DNA of 64,000 nucleotides, taken from assembly GCA_012861695.1 (NCBI GenBank), contig JAAOOA010000125.1:559501-623500 (forward strand). Direction: 5' to 3'. Within the stretch, counting starts at the first letter, position 1; every line of letters starts with the position of its first letter. Positions 1 to 10,979 of the stretch are shown here, piece after piece. A program made the translations under genes and the position numbers. The notes beneath the pieces were generated by a model, which ran no database searches, was not told where the DNA came from, and worked only from the letters and a program-made list of their open reading frames with translations. This DNA is from Trematomus loennbergii. Taxonomy: Eukaryota; Chordata; Actinopteri; Perciformes; Nototheniidae.

Positions 1-1130
1 TGTGGGTCTGATATTAATAATGTATTTATCTGAAGGGAAAAAAACATCAGGGCATTCATCTGGGAAAAGATTGAAAATGTCTTGTGGCTTTCAGATGATT
101 TCAGGACACCTACTTAGGAAAATTTATAGACTTTTAAAATGTTTCATTATAATCAATATTACATTAAAACAGGAAAAGGATTAGGAAAGCCTAATCATAA
201 GGATGTGCAATCAAATGAGTGTATTTCATCAGTAAATAAAGATCAATATCACATACAGTAATGACTATTTGTTAAGTGCAGCGCTGGAGCATGATGTTGT
301 TAGCTTAGCATAAATAGTGAGGCTAGCTGCTTTCCCTGCTTTCAAATAAATACATCAAAAAGATAAAAGGCCCCTCACACCCATTACACAATTATATTTT
401 TTGAAATGTTTCTAGTTTGTTTTCATGTTCTTTCAAAGGTAAAATGCAATGTGGTGCAATAAACAATGTATATGTAAAATAAAATACTGTTAGTGTACTT
501 ATTGTTAGACGGGAACTTTTTGTGAATTGTAATTTGTGTAATTTGTATTTCTAATATCTTATGCATGCCTCTTAATTAATATTGGTGGGTGCCCCTGTGT
601 TTTATAAAAATTCCTAATGTTCCAAAAAGGAGCAGATTAGTTACTTCATGTTGGTGGGAATTGGTGAGAGGGCAGTGTTGCAGGCTTTCAAACGGAACCA
701 GGAGCTGAGAGAGGAAATCAGTCGGTTGTTACTACAAGCCTTCCTCTCCATTACAGTCATCTGAGACCTTGGTAATGACCTTTTAGTGCAGCTTTAAGAT
801 TATTTCAGGAGCTACAGTTCATCAGAGATCATGATCAAGTAAAGGAGCAGCTGTTACCCCTCCTCCTCCTTCACTACAAACTCCAAGTCTTTATCTATCG
901 CCTTCAAACGCTCCTCTGCCATTGTGATGGCTGGAGAGATGGACGTATGGAGGAGGAGGCAGCCAGGCTCAGGTTTCCCTCCACCTCCTTTCTCCTGACA
1001 CAACCCTGCCACCTCGCCTCACCCCACGCCCTTTCTCACCTCCCCCTGCCCCTTACTCGCCCTCTCTCACCATTATGTCCTCATCCTCGCTCGCCCTGCC
1101 CTCCAGAATGGCTTTGCGGAGGAATGCAGC
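1..1130. other. No gene recognised
   Basis: I see no domain, RNA gene or clear repeat here. Two AATAAA-type hexamers near 456-485 would suit an upstream gene's 3' UTR, but nothing upstream supports one. The part from 950 to 1130 is C-rich. Confidence 0.4.

Positions 1131-1171
<41 letters not shown>
1131..1171. repeat. (GA)n microsatellite
   Basis: About 20 GA dinucleotide units with one interruption (GC) near 1159. The predicted protein across it is an artefact of the repeat. Confidence 0.9.
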
Positions 1172-1172
<1 letters not shown>

Positions 1173-1351
1173 TGGCCCCCGTCCATCTGTCGCGACTCCA
1201 GGATCAAATAATAGGATTCTGTCTGAGAATAGCAGATAATTGCAGTCTGTATTCTGCTCTCTAAGTGTATGATATTAACCCCGCGCTCCCCAGCAGCCCC
1301 ACAGTAAAAGGCAGATGGTTCTCTGTTTTGATATCCGAGCCAGGCAGAGGG

Positions 1352-1364
1352 AGGTCAGAGGTCA
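1352..1364 (+). promoter_or_regulatory. Perfect DR1 nuclear-receptor half-site pair
   Basis: AGGTCA, one spacer base (G), AGGTCA. This is the consensus DR1 bound by RXR heterodimers, HNF4 and COUP-TF-type receptors. It lies in non-repetitive sequence (about 1200-1400) that also holds a further AGTTCA half-site downstream. The motif is seen directly. Any binding or enhancer role is inference, and one motif can occur by chance. Confidence 0.3.
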
Positions 1365-1371
1365 AGTTGAA

Positions 1372-2207
1372 GTTCAAACCCAAAGGAGTGCAGTTTCTCT
1401 CCCTGCTTTAACCCCCTGACCCCGGAGTCCCCTCCCCTCTCCATTTTTCTCCCATGCTGCTGAGAATATGGATGTCATTCAAAAAAGGACATTCCCTAAG
1501 ACCTCTGCCGCCCCGTGGAAGTGAGAGGCAGGTAGCTTTAGCCCAGCGCTAACCCACGCAGAGCGCCATGCACATGTGTCGGGGGGTTAGGGGCAAAGGT
1601 GTGGGGGGGCCCAAGAGGGGGGTCTGGATTAGGCTAGAGATTCAATCATGGGGATGCACGGTGTGGCAGAGGTCATCACAGCGGAGCAGTTAGGGAGGGG
1701 GCATTCAAATACACACCCATGTTTTAGATTTCCTGTTGACCTGTGAGAGCAGGACGGGGCATGGTGCTGAAACAGGACACTCAAAGTCACAGAGGACGGA
1801 CGTAACGGACAGGATTTCATCCGTCTGGCTGTCTTGAGTTAAACATTATTTTAACTTGGTCATTTCCTGACTAGATTTCGATAGAAGTTTCCAATACGTG
1901 GTTAATGTTGTATATTTAAGCAAAACAAAAAATCAAGAAAAATGAAAAAGATTCTAAAGGGTCAAGCTTTGGCCTAAATATTATTTGTAACTATATTTGC
2001 ATGACAGACTTGACTGAAACAAATTGAATAAAACACACAGATGGGATATGTTGAAATAACCTCGTACAAAACTCTTTAGCTTTAAACAGCACTATACCTG
2101 ATCACATAGACATTAGTTTAATGTCCCCTGTTATGAAGTCATATCAATCCAGAAGGATCATCATCATGCACAATTTTATAGTCATAAATATAGATAGGAC
2201 TTGGCCT
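1372..2207. other. No gene recognised
   Basis: C-rich, then AT-rich unique sequence. No domain, tandem repeat or transposon terminus was recognised. Confidence 0.4.
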
Positions 2208-2246
2208 TACGCGGACGCAAATCAGTCACTGATTTGCGTCCGCGTA
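2208..2246. repeat. Perfect 19-bp inverted repeat with 1-nt loop
   Basis: The 19-base arm tacgcggacgcaaatcagt is followed by a single C and then its exact reverse complement. The arm is GC-richer than the flanks. It could be the core of a palindromic mobile element or a cruciform or RNA hairpin. It is not part of an element I can delimit. A repeat starting cagtggtgaaccgtcag begins 27 bases downstream. Confidence 0.85.
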
Positions 2247-2272
2247 CAGACCAAACAAAACTGTGTGTGGGC

Positions 2273-2330
2273 CAGTGGTGAACCGTCAGGGCCTTCAAGG
2301 TATACCCTGAAGCACTCAGATAAAACAAAC
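2273..2330 (+). repeat. Fragment with hAT-like terminus (cagtggtg...)
   Basis: The start, cagtggtgaaccgtcag, closely resembles cagtggtgggccgtcag at 37943, so both probably carry the end of one dispersed family. CAG starts fit hAT-type termini. No matching opposite end or target duplication was found at either place. Confidence 0.35.
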
Positions 2331-2571
2331 AAAAAATCGATTTATTATATAAATGAAATGTTATCAAATGTAGATAAAATGAATAAATGAGAATTGTATC
2401 TGTGTTGTTGATCTGTAATATAACAGTGTTATGTTGATTTGTTTGTCCTTCTCGGTCCATGCACTACGCATTTGAGTGGTTTTGTGTTAGACAAAAAATG
2501 CAACCAATCAGATATTTTTCTGGGTCTCTGGGTAGAATATCCTTCAACCAAGGTATTCTATATCCTTGATA

Positions 2572-3571
2572 GAGAGCCGAAGTCCCTCCCTTTCCAGTGG
2601 AACTCCATGGGAAAAATTATGTTTTGAAGTCAATGGCGAGAGAAAAGTTATCTTTCGATCCCATTTGAATTGTGCCATGAATTACACACATGATGTTTGT
2701 CAATCTTAAAAAATCATTTCCAAGTAAAAAAAGTCACAGTTTGTTGTAAAACTGTGAAGTAACACTTGTGTGAAACTGCTCAATGAACTACATCTCTGGT
2801 CTCGCACAATACACGTCACCAACACCAGAATGAGGTGAAAAGTATTAAATGAGGTGGAAATCATTACCGTCTGGGCATGTTGAGAGCTGCTATTACACAA
2901 AAGGGGAGCTCGTCGGTTCCGTAAGAGCCAGCATGCGGGACCGGCTGTACAATGTTTCTGTGAGTGTTAAACGAGTGTAATGTGTAACGTTAATGTCAGC
3001 TAGCTAACATTAGCTAACAAGGTACACTCCCGTGTTTTGTTTTAGCAACTAGTTTTCTGTGTACCTTGTCCTTGCCAACACTAATGTTATCCACAGCATA
3101 CACAGCGATCACGCAGTTCTTAACAAGAAAACTAGTTGCTAAAACAAAACACGGGAGTGTCCTTGTTAGCTAATGTTAGCTAGCTGACATTAACTCCCCT
3201 TGTGTGTATATACAGCTCTCAACATGCCCGACTTGCAGTGATTTTCTCCTCGTTTAATACTTTTCGTCTCATTCTGAAAGAAAGAGGTGAAATGTGCCAA
3301 CGTCACGGCCAGCTTGGTGTTGGTGACGTGTGTTGTGCGAGATCAGAGATGATCATTGAGCGGTTTCACACAACAAAAAAGTGTTACTTCACAGTTTTAC
3401 GACAATATATATTTTTGACTTGCAAAATGATCTTTTAAATTGACAAACATCATATGTGTAATTCATGGCACAATTCAAATGGGATCGAAAGATAATCTTT
3501 CTCTCTCCATTGACTTCAATCCATAATTTTCTGTTATAAGGTCCCATGGAGTTCCACCGGAAAGGGAGGGA
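2572..3571. mobile_element. Foldback (long inverted repeat) element, ~1 kb
   Basis: Two arms of roughly 450-500 bp are inverted copies of each other along nearly their whole length. The outer parts run 2580-2705 and 3434-3571 (both with ccctccctttcc-type ends), and the inner, nearly identical parts are about 2989-3057 and 3124-3194. The centre is near 3090. There is no coding capacity, so it is a MITE or foldback element that needs transposase in trans. The right outer end abuts the 8-bp duplication of the hAT insertion at 3580, and related sequence may continue after 6363. The true outer ends were not fixed. Confidence 0.75.
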
Positions 3572-3717
3572 CTCTATAGCAGCGGTTTTCAAAGTGTGAG
3601 GCGCGCCTCCCCTGGGGGGCGCCAGAGAGCTTCAGGGAGGCGCAGCGTGAGAAAAAATAATAACGAGAAAAAGACGAGTAAGTGACACTTGCACACTTTT
3701 GGCTGTCTGTGGAGACC

Positions 3718-3902
3718 GAGTTCCCCCACCTCGCCAAAAAGGCTGTAAAAGTGCTCATTCCCTTCACCTCCACCTACCTGTGTGAGTGCGGGTTTCCGCA
3801 TTGACTCTGATCAGAAGCAAGTGCCGGTCAAGGCTGCAGCCAGAGGAGGATCTGCGTTTATTCCTGTGTGCATCAAAGACGCAGACTCATTGTTCCCACT
3901 AA
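3718..3902 (+). pseudogene. hAT transposase C-terminal (hATC dimerisation) remnant
   Basis: The plus strand reads as the C-terminal dimerisation region of hAT transposases of the ZBED5/GTF2IRD2-like type. A segment beginning FPHLAKKAV and continuing to YLCECGF is followed, in another frame, by SALTLIRSKCRSRLQPEEDL and a stop at 3900-3902. The two parts are in different frames because one base is missing near 3798. The rest of the transposase (zinc finger and DDE core) is absent between the left terminus and this point. It can encode no active enzyme. Confidence 0.7.
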
Positions 3903-4077
3903 AGTAGGGGTGAGTGTAATAAGGAGGCAAAGTTGACGTTCAGTGTGTTGCCGGGAGCATATAAGGATGTATCCACGATGTTGAAAATGTAAAACATTTA
4001 AAAAATATATGTTTTGAGAACACGGCGTGCGAAAATATACGGGTCGTGCTGCAGCTAGATGTGCCTGTCCTCTGTAA

Positions 4078-4654
4078 CGGCCCGTCCACACAGCAGTGTT
4101 AAAAAATCTTGAAACGCTTCTGCCCATTCACTTTGAATGGGGTGACGTCACTTTGCCTCACTTTTCGCCGAACTGCATTGTGGGCAGGCGAGCGGAGATT
4201 TTCAGGATTTTCAGGATTCAAAGTTGAGCAATGTTCAACTTTTGAAGCTGAGGTGGAAGCGTCAGCCAATCAAATCCCGTTTATGCAAATCTGACAGTTC
4301 AAGTGCTAGCCAATCAAACGGCGTGTATGCTGGGAGAGACATACCGCAGGTCATTTCCTCATATTCCAAAAAATGGAGGAGAAATTAGCGGTAGGGAATC
4401 ACCCGGTGCTTTATGACCAGACCTACGGGATATAAACCGGAGGAGCCAGGCATGGAGGGAGGTGGCAGAGACAGTGGTATGTTTTCGCCTGTTTGGGGAG
4501 TTTTATATCCAGTTTACTTCAAACTTTTTTGCTTCGTATGTCGGGGGCGGGAGATTCATGTGATTGGTTGTTGGTGCCTTGCTCGCAAAAAATCCCCAAG
4601 CTTCAGATACGCCCACCTCCAAGATTTTTTTAACGCTGCTGTGTGGACGGTCCG
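4078..4654. mobile_element. PIF/Harbinger-like MITE, 577 bp
   Basis: Termini: cggcccgtccacacagcag on the left, and on the right the reverse complement of cggaccgtccacacagcag. It is flanked by TAA on both sides (4075-4077, 4655-4657), matching the 3-bp TWA duplication of the PIF/Harbinger superfamily. No transposase is present. It lies inside the hAT element at 3580-6355 and so inserted after it. Confidence 0.75.
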
Positions 4655-4891
4655 TAAGAAGGTGTCGGCGACTGACATGCAAGGAAGAACGGCTGTCCAC
4701 AGGCTGTTCCAACTTTAAGAACTGTATTAACTTCCAGGGTAGTGAATTGAACATGCTATTGTAATTGGGTGTGTGGTATATTTTCGTGCACGGACACGCA
4801 TGTTCCACAACACACAAACTGAACAACACTCAATTGTACGATGCTACCAGTGTCCTTGCGATCTTGTTATAACAAGTCAACAAGTGCACGT

Positions 4892-5938
4892 TAGAGATGG
4901 GCGAGTCCTGATTCATCCGGATCATTAACCCGGATCCTAGAAATGAGCTGGTCGTGACGAGTCTCCCCTCTCCATTAACCCGAGTCCTTGAGTCCCACAC
5001 TTGGTGTGACGTACAAATTAAAACTATAAATTGCGTCACTCGCTACTCTCTTTATAACATGTAAAATCACATTACAACGTACCCCAGTCCATCTGCCTAC
5101 CCTTTAGCAAGTATACAGGATAGCTGCCTGCCAGAAGTGATCGTTTGGCTCAGGGGAGGGGACGCGGATCAGTGAAACTTCCTGCAGACTCGTGGGGACT
5201 CAGAGGAGCCGACGGCTCCTAACCGTAATAGCATAGCAGATCCAGAGATCCATACTCGTCATATGCACGAGCATAGCCCCTCCTCCAGCACCCGGCTCCC
5301 ACGCTATCAACAGCAGACTCGCAGACTCGCAAATCCTGACTCACTGCAACACACAGCAGAGCAGACTCGTGCGGACTCGGAGCCGTATATAGCAGCAGAT
5401 CCAGAGATCCAGCAGACTCGTCCTCATGCACGAGTCAACAGCAGACTCAGATTCGCCAAATCGCAAAATAACCCTTTTTTTTGTGATCAACATTTTTTAT
5501 TAAAGCAAAATACACTGTGTAGCGGAGGTTAATATAACGTCAGTTTAATAGATAGATAGATAGATAGTACTTTTTGATCCCAAATTGGGAAATTGTTGTT
5601 GTTACAGCAGCATAAAAGGCATTTTACAATAAAACAAAACTACAAAATATACAAGAATAGAAAGAAAAATAAAATAAAATATAAAATATACATGTCGAAA
5701 TAGAAAATATACATGCAGATATTACATATATATATACAAATATTATATATATATTCAAAACATATGGAATAATAATATGCTCGTGAAATGCAACAACTTT
5801 TCGGTTTCACTGATAGGATTTCTACGGTCTTGGTGATGCTGACTCATATGACTCAAATGACTCGTATGATCCGGATCTCTTCAATGACTGACTCAGAAGA
5901 CCCTGAGTCCGTAAAAGGATCCGGATTTGCCATCTCTA
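4892..5938. mobile_element. hAT-type MITE, ~1.05 kb
   Basis: Ends tagagatgg and ccatctcta are inverted repeats, flanked by the perfect 8-bp duplication gtgcacgt (4884-4891, 5939-5946). Sub-terminal sequence is rich in ATCCGGAT and GACTCG/CGAGTC blocks, repeated in both orientations. No intact transposase is seen. It is nested in the larger hAT and carries a LINE 3' tail at about 5546-5660. Confidence 0.85.
5546..5660 (-). mobile_element. LINE 3' tail with (TAGA)n end
   Basis: (TAGA)n followed by tactttttgatcccaaattg and gggaaattgttgttgttaca. Read on the minus strand it is the widespread fish LINE ending: an AATTTCCC box, a GGGATCAAAAAGTA box, then a TCTA-type microsatellite. Only the 3' terminal ~100 bases are present, as with a 5'-truncated LINE copy. 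The family is not assigned. Confidence 0.5.
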
Positions 5939-6264
5939 GTGCACGTTACTGATGCAATATGGTTGAGACCATTCAGGCTTATTCTAGAGGGGTGCAAGGA
6001 ATAGTCCAAGTAGTGGGGAGTTTTATACAATATGTTTAAAACATAAGATAAAAAGGTTTTAAAAAGTGATTGTTTAATGTTTTAAGGAGGTGACGCTACT
6101 CAGCCAATCAAATCGGTGCAGTCAGTGAGTCAGCACGATAGATTCAAACACACACACAGAGACGAGACAAGAGGAGAGAAACAGTCGGAATAATTTAATG
6201 ACATGTTCTCTTACTGGACCTCTTTGAAATGCAATTTAATACCCCTGCATTATAGCTACAACAA

Positions 6265-6306
6265 CAATAATAATAATAATAATATAATAATAATAATAAT
6301 AATAAT
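6265..6306. repeat. (TAA)n microsatellite
   Basis: About 14 AAT/TAA units with one interruption, near the right end of the hAT element. Confidence 0.9.
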
Positions 6307-6663
6307 AGCCCTAGATAGAGGGGAGGCTCACCTTCCCACACTTTGAAAACCCCTGCTCTATAGAATGCCCTGACCGTTACACTGAATGAGAGCATACGTT
6401 TGGATTGACAGTTTGATATATAATCATATATTGATTTGTAGCCAATGGCGTATTCTTTCAGAGTTTCCCTCGGTTCTAGGGTATTCTAGAATGCCCGGTA
6501 GTTCACTGGCTCCAGACAGAGGATCTAGATAAATGCTACGTAGCAATTCATTTGCCGTTTTATTGTTTTTAACGTTGAAATGGCAACAGGTGAAGACGAT
6601 GTTGTTGCAGAATTGTTGTCAGTACCCTTTGCAAGATGATAATTCAGTGAAAAGACATTATAA

Positions 6664-6735
6664 GGGGGGGGGGGGGGGGGGTAGACTGGTAGCTGGAGTG
6701 GTGCCAGTTCATGAAATGCATGTGTGAAATGTTTG
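6664..6735. repeat. 18-bp G run and SINE-body fragment
   Basis: An uninterrupted run of G (6664-6681) is followed by tagactggtagctggagtgg and tgccagttca. The latter matches the body of the SINE at 8637 (gactgctacttggagagg, cccagttcacc). Probably a truncated SINE. Confidence 0.45.
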
Positions 6736-7044
6736 GCCTTGTGTATCTTGCTTCATGATGTGTATTTGTACTGTACACACGCCTTTTGGGATTAATAATG
6801 CATGTCTTCTTGTCTTCATTTGATGATGTAGGCTGTGGACGGGCATTACAAGAGAACTGATGTTGTTTTACAACACCTGACGTCTTTGAAAGTCTAACTA
6901 AAGCTGAGTGTGTGTCTGAACTGTAGGCAACAGTTTTATGAAGTGTGCCCGTATGATGAATGAGGAGCATGTTGAGTAAAATGAGGTACAAGTGTGAGTT
7001 CATCTGTGGATGATCCCTCATCAGTGCTCCTCTCCGCCCTGCAG

Positions 7045-7143
7045 ACGGAGGCTCCGCCCCCAGAGGACAGGAAGCAGCGGGCCCCCTCCAGCCTGCTCCA
7101 CACAGCAGATGAGAAACACGGACTGGAAGAATGGCTCATGTAG
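7045..7143 (+). CDS. Candidate terminal coding exon
   Basis: A pyrimidine-rich stretch ending in ctgcag precedes an open frame of 32 codons, beginning TEAPPPEDRKQRAPSSLLHT, ending EEWLM and closed by TAG at 7141-7143. An AATAAA signal follows at 7324-7329, a normal 3' UTR distance. No ATG is needed if this is the last exon of a gene whose earlier exons lie to the left. I do not recognise the protein. The case rests on splice, stop and polyadenylation signals only, and the open frame is short enough to be chance. Confidence 0.3.
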   Translation, partial: TEAPPPEDRKQRAPSSLLHTADEKHGLEEWLM

Positions 7144-7323
7144 AAATCCAGCCGTCTCATCAGCCAAGATCCAGCAGGGGGGCGTACTGAGGAGAGCCTT
7201 CCTCACTAATTAGACCCAGACCACTTGTCCAAATGTAGTTTTAGGCTGGGTGTGATCACTAACAAGTATTGTTTTCGGATGGCACACTGACACGACTGCC
7301 ATGTTTCCTCCTCCATATTTTAC

Positions 7324-7329
7324 AATAAA
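7324..7329 (+). terminator. Candidate polyadenylation signal AATAAA
   Basis: AATAAA about 180 bases after the stop of the candidate exon at 7045-7143. A G-run follows at 7351. Confidence 0.25.
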
Positions 7330-7441
7330 GTCCTAAAACAATCATGTATGGGGGGGGGGGGCTACTAGTCCAACAGTTTCATGATTCACATAGTAAATCT
7401 AGCATAATGTCAATTTTTACACCACTAATTCCATCAGCACA

Positions 7442-7520
7442 CAGAGGTGGGAAGTAACTAAGCATATTTACTCAAGTACTGTACTGAACTACAATTTCCA
7501 TGTAATGCTACTTTATACTT
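7442..7520 (+). repeat. hAT-family terminal fragment (cagaggtgggaagtaac)
   Basis: Starts cagaggtgggaagtaacta and continues with tttactcaagtactgtact. I recall this as the end of a very common fish hAT MITE. No opposite end is found nearby, so it is a fragment. Confidence 0.5.
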
Positions 7521-8576
7521 CTTCTCTAATGCATTCTTAGAAAAATATTTCTGTGTACTTGTAAGATCCATGCTGTATTGGTCTCTGAAACATGATTAGT
7601 TAGAAACATGTAATGTGTTTGTTTGATAGATATGTTTTTATTTGCAAGACAAAATGCATTAGCTTGTAGATAGTGTTGTGTAGTGAGTGGATCATAAGGT
7701 GTTTGTAATACATGTTTAGTTCCTTTGTGGACTTATGGCAAGATATTAGCTCTATAAACAGCTTTCTGGACATCAGAGCAGAATTCCCGGCTGAGGGGTG
7801 CACCTCCCGTCAGGGAGTCGGAAGCACAAATTCCATAACAAAAGAATTGCCAGGAAGTAGGAAATGTACAGTAGTAATAAATGTAGTGATGATTCCTCAC
7901 TGCCAACCCCCTCTTTGTTCCCACTCTGCCTGGAGATGGAGCCAGAGGAAGAGGGTGGAGGAGAGCAGGGTTTGGCCTGTCACAGCCAATCATTTACTAA
8001 TAAAGGTTAAATAGAGTATATTGTAATCCAATTACAACTAGCACTGTCATTTAAGCATAATGATAGTGATGTAATGATTAACCATTATTCTGCAGATATT
8101 AGGAAGCAAACTAGCTGGTTTCTGGTAGCTTTAGTCATAAGCAAGCAGATGTCATTCTATAGCAACAGGTGATTTGGACTTAATCCCTCTGATCATGAAT
8201 CTGAACACTTGTGCCTGATCCCCTCCCCGTAATCTGATGAGTAAGCATTCTGACTGGAAAATGACTAACGGATCAAACAACCCAGCGGGCTCGAGAAGCC
8301 CTGTCTCAAAATCAAGTATCAACACTTTATTTAAGGTGATTTTGCTCACAGGGTGCAGACTCCTAATTTGCTAAACCTGTGCAAACAAAAGAGCTACAGT
8401 ATGAGTTAACCTTTTACATGTTTCTTATAGAATTTACATTTGATTTATTTTAATGTTAGTATTGAAACCTTCTTCTCAGCAAGTAACTAACTGTAGAGCA
8501 GCTTCTACAGAAGCCAATAAAAAAACAGCCCAGAAGAGAGAAGAATGTATTTAAGGTTGTTTCAGATCACAACCAG
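7521..8576. other. No gene recognised
   Basis: AT-rich unique sequence without a recognisable gene. Open frames here have no domain signature or splice context. Confidence 0.4.
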
Positions 8577-8628
8577 AATGAAAATGAAAATGAAAATGAA
8601 AGTGAAAATGAAAATGAAAATGAAGGTC
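8577..8628. repeat. (GAAAAT)n microsatellite
   Basis: About eight copies of a GAAAAT hexamer with one GAAAGT variant, directly before the SINE. Confidence 0.85.
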
Positions 8629-8636
8629 GCTGCCCT

Positions 8637-8850
8637 GGGGCAGTGGCTCAGTCAGTAGGGGCTTGGACTTTGAGCCGTAGGGTCGCCGGTTCAAGTCCCC
8701 GACCAGACCTAAATATGGAGTGTGGACTGCTACTTGGAGAGGTCCCAGTTCACCTCCTGCACTGCTGTGGCACCCTTGAGCAAGGCACCGGACAACCCCC
8801 CCACTCCCATGCTCCCCGGGCGCTGTACAATATCTGCCCGGCTCCTGGTA
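8637..8850 (+). mobile_element. tRNA-derived SINE
   Basis: The head looks like a tRNA: an A-box-like gtggctcagtcagtagggg and a B-box-like ggttcaagtcc, spaced as in RNA polymerase III genes. The body contains ggactgctacttggagaggt, cccttgagcaaggcaccgg and related blocks typical of a widespread spiny-rayed fish SINE. It is not a functional tRNA: the acceptor stem is not paired and the cloverleaf is incomplete. Related pieces occur at 6682, 11870 and 16300. Confidence 0.75.
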
Positions 8851-9029
8851 CTAGACTCCTGGTACTAGGATGGGTTAAAGCAGAGAACACATGTCACTGT
8901 GTGTGCTGTCTGCTCTGCATGTGTGACCATTACAGAGGGTTTCATCCCTCCCATTCTTCTTCTTCTCTGAGCGTATGGGCGTACTTTTCCCCCGGGGCCC
9001 TCAGTGACATCACTGACAGATCCACACGA

Positions 9030-9439
9030 TAAGTTAATAACATATAAAAACTATCTTCATTGTCCTGGTTTTGTTAGAAACTAGTGACACTCCTCATCAG
9101 AGTGAGAGTGTATGACTTGTTTAAGACTCAAAACTTAAGTTAGTAATGAGGACTTCAGTTTCTTGATCCAGGTCCTGACAGTCATATGTCAGACTTCACC
9201 AAGTAAACTCTCAGTGGTGAGACTGGCCTCTGATCGTCCCAAAACATCCTAAATACTGCAGTTTGATGTACAACATTATAGACGTGCCCCGAATGCACCT
9301 GCATGCAGAATGAAAGCAGCGTGCTCATCATTCAGACTGAGCGGAGATTTAATGCTCTCCCCCAGCAGCAAATCAGAAAGAAGCTGCAGGTTAATCTGCC
9401 TCTCACACACAAAGCTCCACACCCCTCCACTCATATCAG
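9030..9439. other. No gene recognised
   Basis: Unique sequence with no recognised feature. Confidence 0.4.
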
Positions 9440-9990
9440 CAATCTAAAATTTCACTTACATTCCAATTGAATACAAGCTATCATCGCAGGCCGGCTTTAT
9501 CTGCTGTGATATATCCTCTCCGGCTGGGGGGTTGTTTGTGTTTATGGCTTTGCAGGGAAAGAGATAAATGACCTCCCGTTTTTATTTGGTTTTAATGAAG
9601 TAGGGACCGAGGGACTCCCTAGCATCTCCTTGTCTCCCCCCGCCTGTCCTGTCCCTCCACTGTCCTCCCCCCCCGCTACAGCCCCCCCCCCGCCCTCCAC
9701 TCAACCGCTGCTTTTCCCGGTGTGTGACCTATATGCAGGACAGATGACAAAGGACACAGGTTGGAAAATAAACTCTGGAGGTGTGAAGTGGATGAGGCGC
9801 CAGGCGGAACTTGTTAACCCGAGCAGTCTCGCAGGCTAAGAGGAGATCCCCTGGGGGGGAGGTCGGGGGCTGCGCGGGACGAAAACATTATATTTGGTCA
9901 CCACAAATGGCTGTGCTGGCTCCACGTTAATTGGACACTCGGGCTCCCAATTAAGGCCACGGCTCAAAAGGCGACAGGGGACAAAAACAA
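9440..9990. promoter_or_regulatory. Candidate conserved non-coding block
   Basis: Non-repetitive, balanced-complexity sequence with several homeodomain-type cores: CCAATTGA near 9463, then GTTAATTGG and CCAATTAAGG within 30 bases of each other at about 9926-9956. No coding frame persists. It is interrupted at about 9640-9700 by C-runs. The guess that it is conserved is from sequence character alone; alignment to other fish would decide. Confidence 0.25.
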
Positions 9991-10226
9991 GGGGAACACA
10001 CACACGCACAAACAACACACACTCTCTTTGGTTTGCATGGGACTTCATTATGAGCCTGGTGAGGGGCCTCCTGTGGGAGAAAGGGCATCATACACACATG
10101 CAGCACGAACTAACACACACACATTGACACCACAACATTGACAAATGTGTCGGTGGACACACAGTTTGGGAGCAGCAGCCTGCTGGACACCTGCAGGAGC
10201 TCTTAGCAAACACACATGCATATGCT

Positions 10227-10227
<1 letters not shown>

Positions 10228-10273
<46 letters not shown>

Positions 10274-10278
10274 CACAC
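10228..10278. repeat. (CA)n microsatellite
   Basis: About 22 CA units, preceded by CACA-rich sequence from 9998. Confidence 0.9.
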
Positions 10279-10498
10279 GTTAATGTCTCCCCGTACGTCT
10301 TACTCTGCTGCCCTCTTTTTTCACTTGTTCATTCAGCTTAAGTTTTATTTCATACAATATACTGCTAAGGCATTATGCGCAAAACATGTGAGACAAATAG
10401 GCATGGAGTTTGAACAATAATGAATGTTTGATAGGCTTGGAAGTTGACAAATTAATTTGTTGCATTATTATGTGTAGGGTTCAGTGTTTCTACCTTAA

Positions 10499-10975
10499 AG
10501 TGGACCTATCATGCTATATTTGAATAATATAGTGTAGGACCATACCTAAGGCATATTTATATATTTTTTAAATACCTAACAGATCATGCATTTTAGCCAT
10601 GCCTCATTTGCTCAATTTGAAAAATGTTAGCTCTGTTTTTGCAAGGGCTGATTCTGTGAGAACAGCACCACCTACAGGCCTGGCATATGTACTACAGCGT
10701 CTCCAGCGCTTTCGAACGGCAATGGCCGTGGCTGTCTCCTCTGATTGGTGGAGTTGGCCCAATAGCCGTAGCGCCACCGTCCTGACGTCAGGACAGTGTT
10801 CAAATCTGGATCAGTTTTGATCAGATCCGTTACAGCCCCTTTTTTAGAGATTTGGGTATGGAGGAAAATAGAGAGGGTTGTGTTTTCTGACACTTGGTGA
10901 GTTCCTGGAAACACCGGGGACACATATTCATGTAGACAAGACGTACAAAAGTGCATTTTGCATGATAGGTCCCCT
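10499..10975. mobile_element. TTAA-flanked MITE (piggyBac-like), 477 bp
   Basis: The left end agtggacctatcatgc and the right end gcatgataggtcccct are inverted repeats. Each is preceded or followed by TTAA (10495-10498, 10976-10979), the target used by piggyBac-type transposases. There is no coding capacity. Confidence 0.75.
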
Positions 10976-10979
10976 TTAA

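Larger units (their letters stand above)
3580..6355 (+). mobile_element. hAT transposon, internally deleted, with nested insertions
   Basis: Terminal inverted repeats: the left end reads cagcggttttcaaagtgtg and the right end is the reverse complement of caggggttttcaaagtgtg. Both ends are flanked by the same 8-bp duplication, ctctatag (3572-3579 and 6356-6363), the length typical of hAT elements. It keeps a degenerate piece of transposase near its left end and is filled by a Harbinger-like MITE (4078-4654), a second hAT MITE (4892-5938) and a TAA microsatellite (about 6265-6306). Confidence 0.88.

Noticed and set aside
8637..8710. tRNA gene
   Set aside because: A and B boxes are present but the cloverleaf and acceptor stem are incomplete, and a SINE body follows.
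8643..9032. 129-codon open frame
   Set aside because: It lies over a tRNA-derived SINE; its start is the SINE head.
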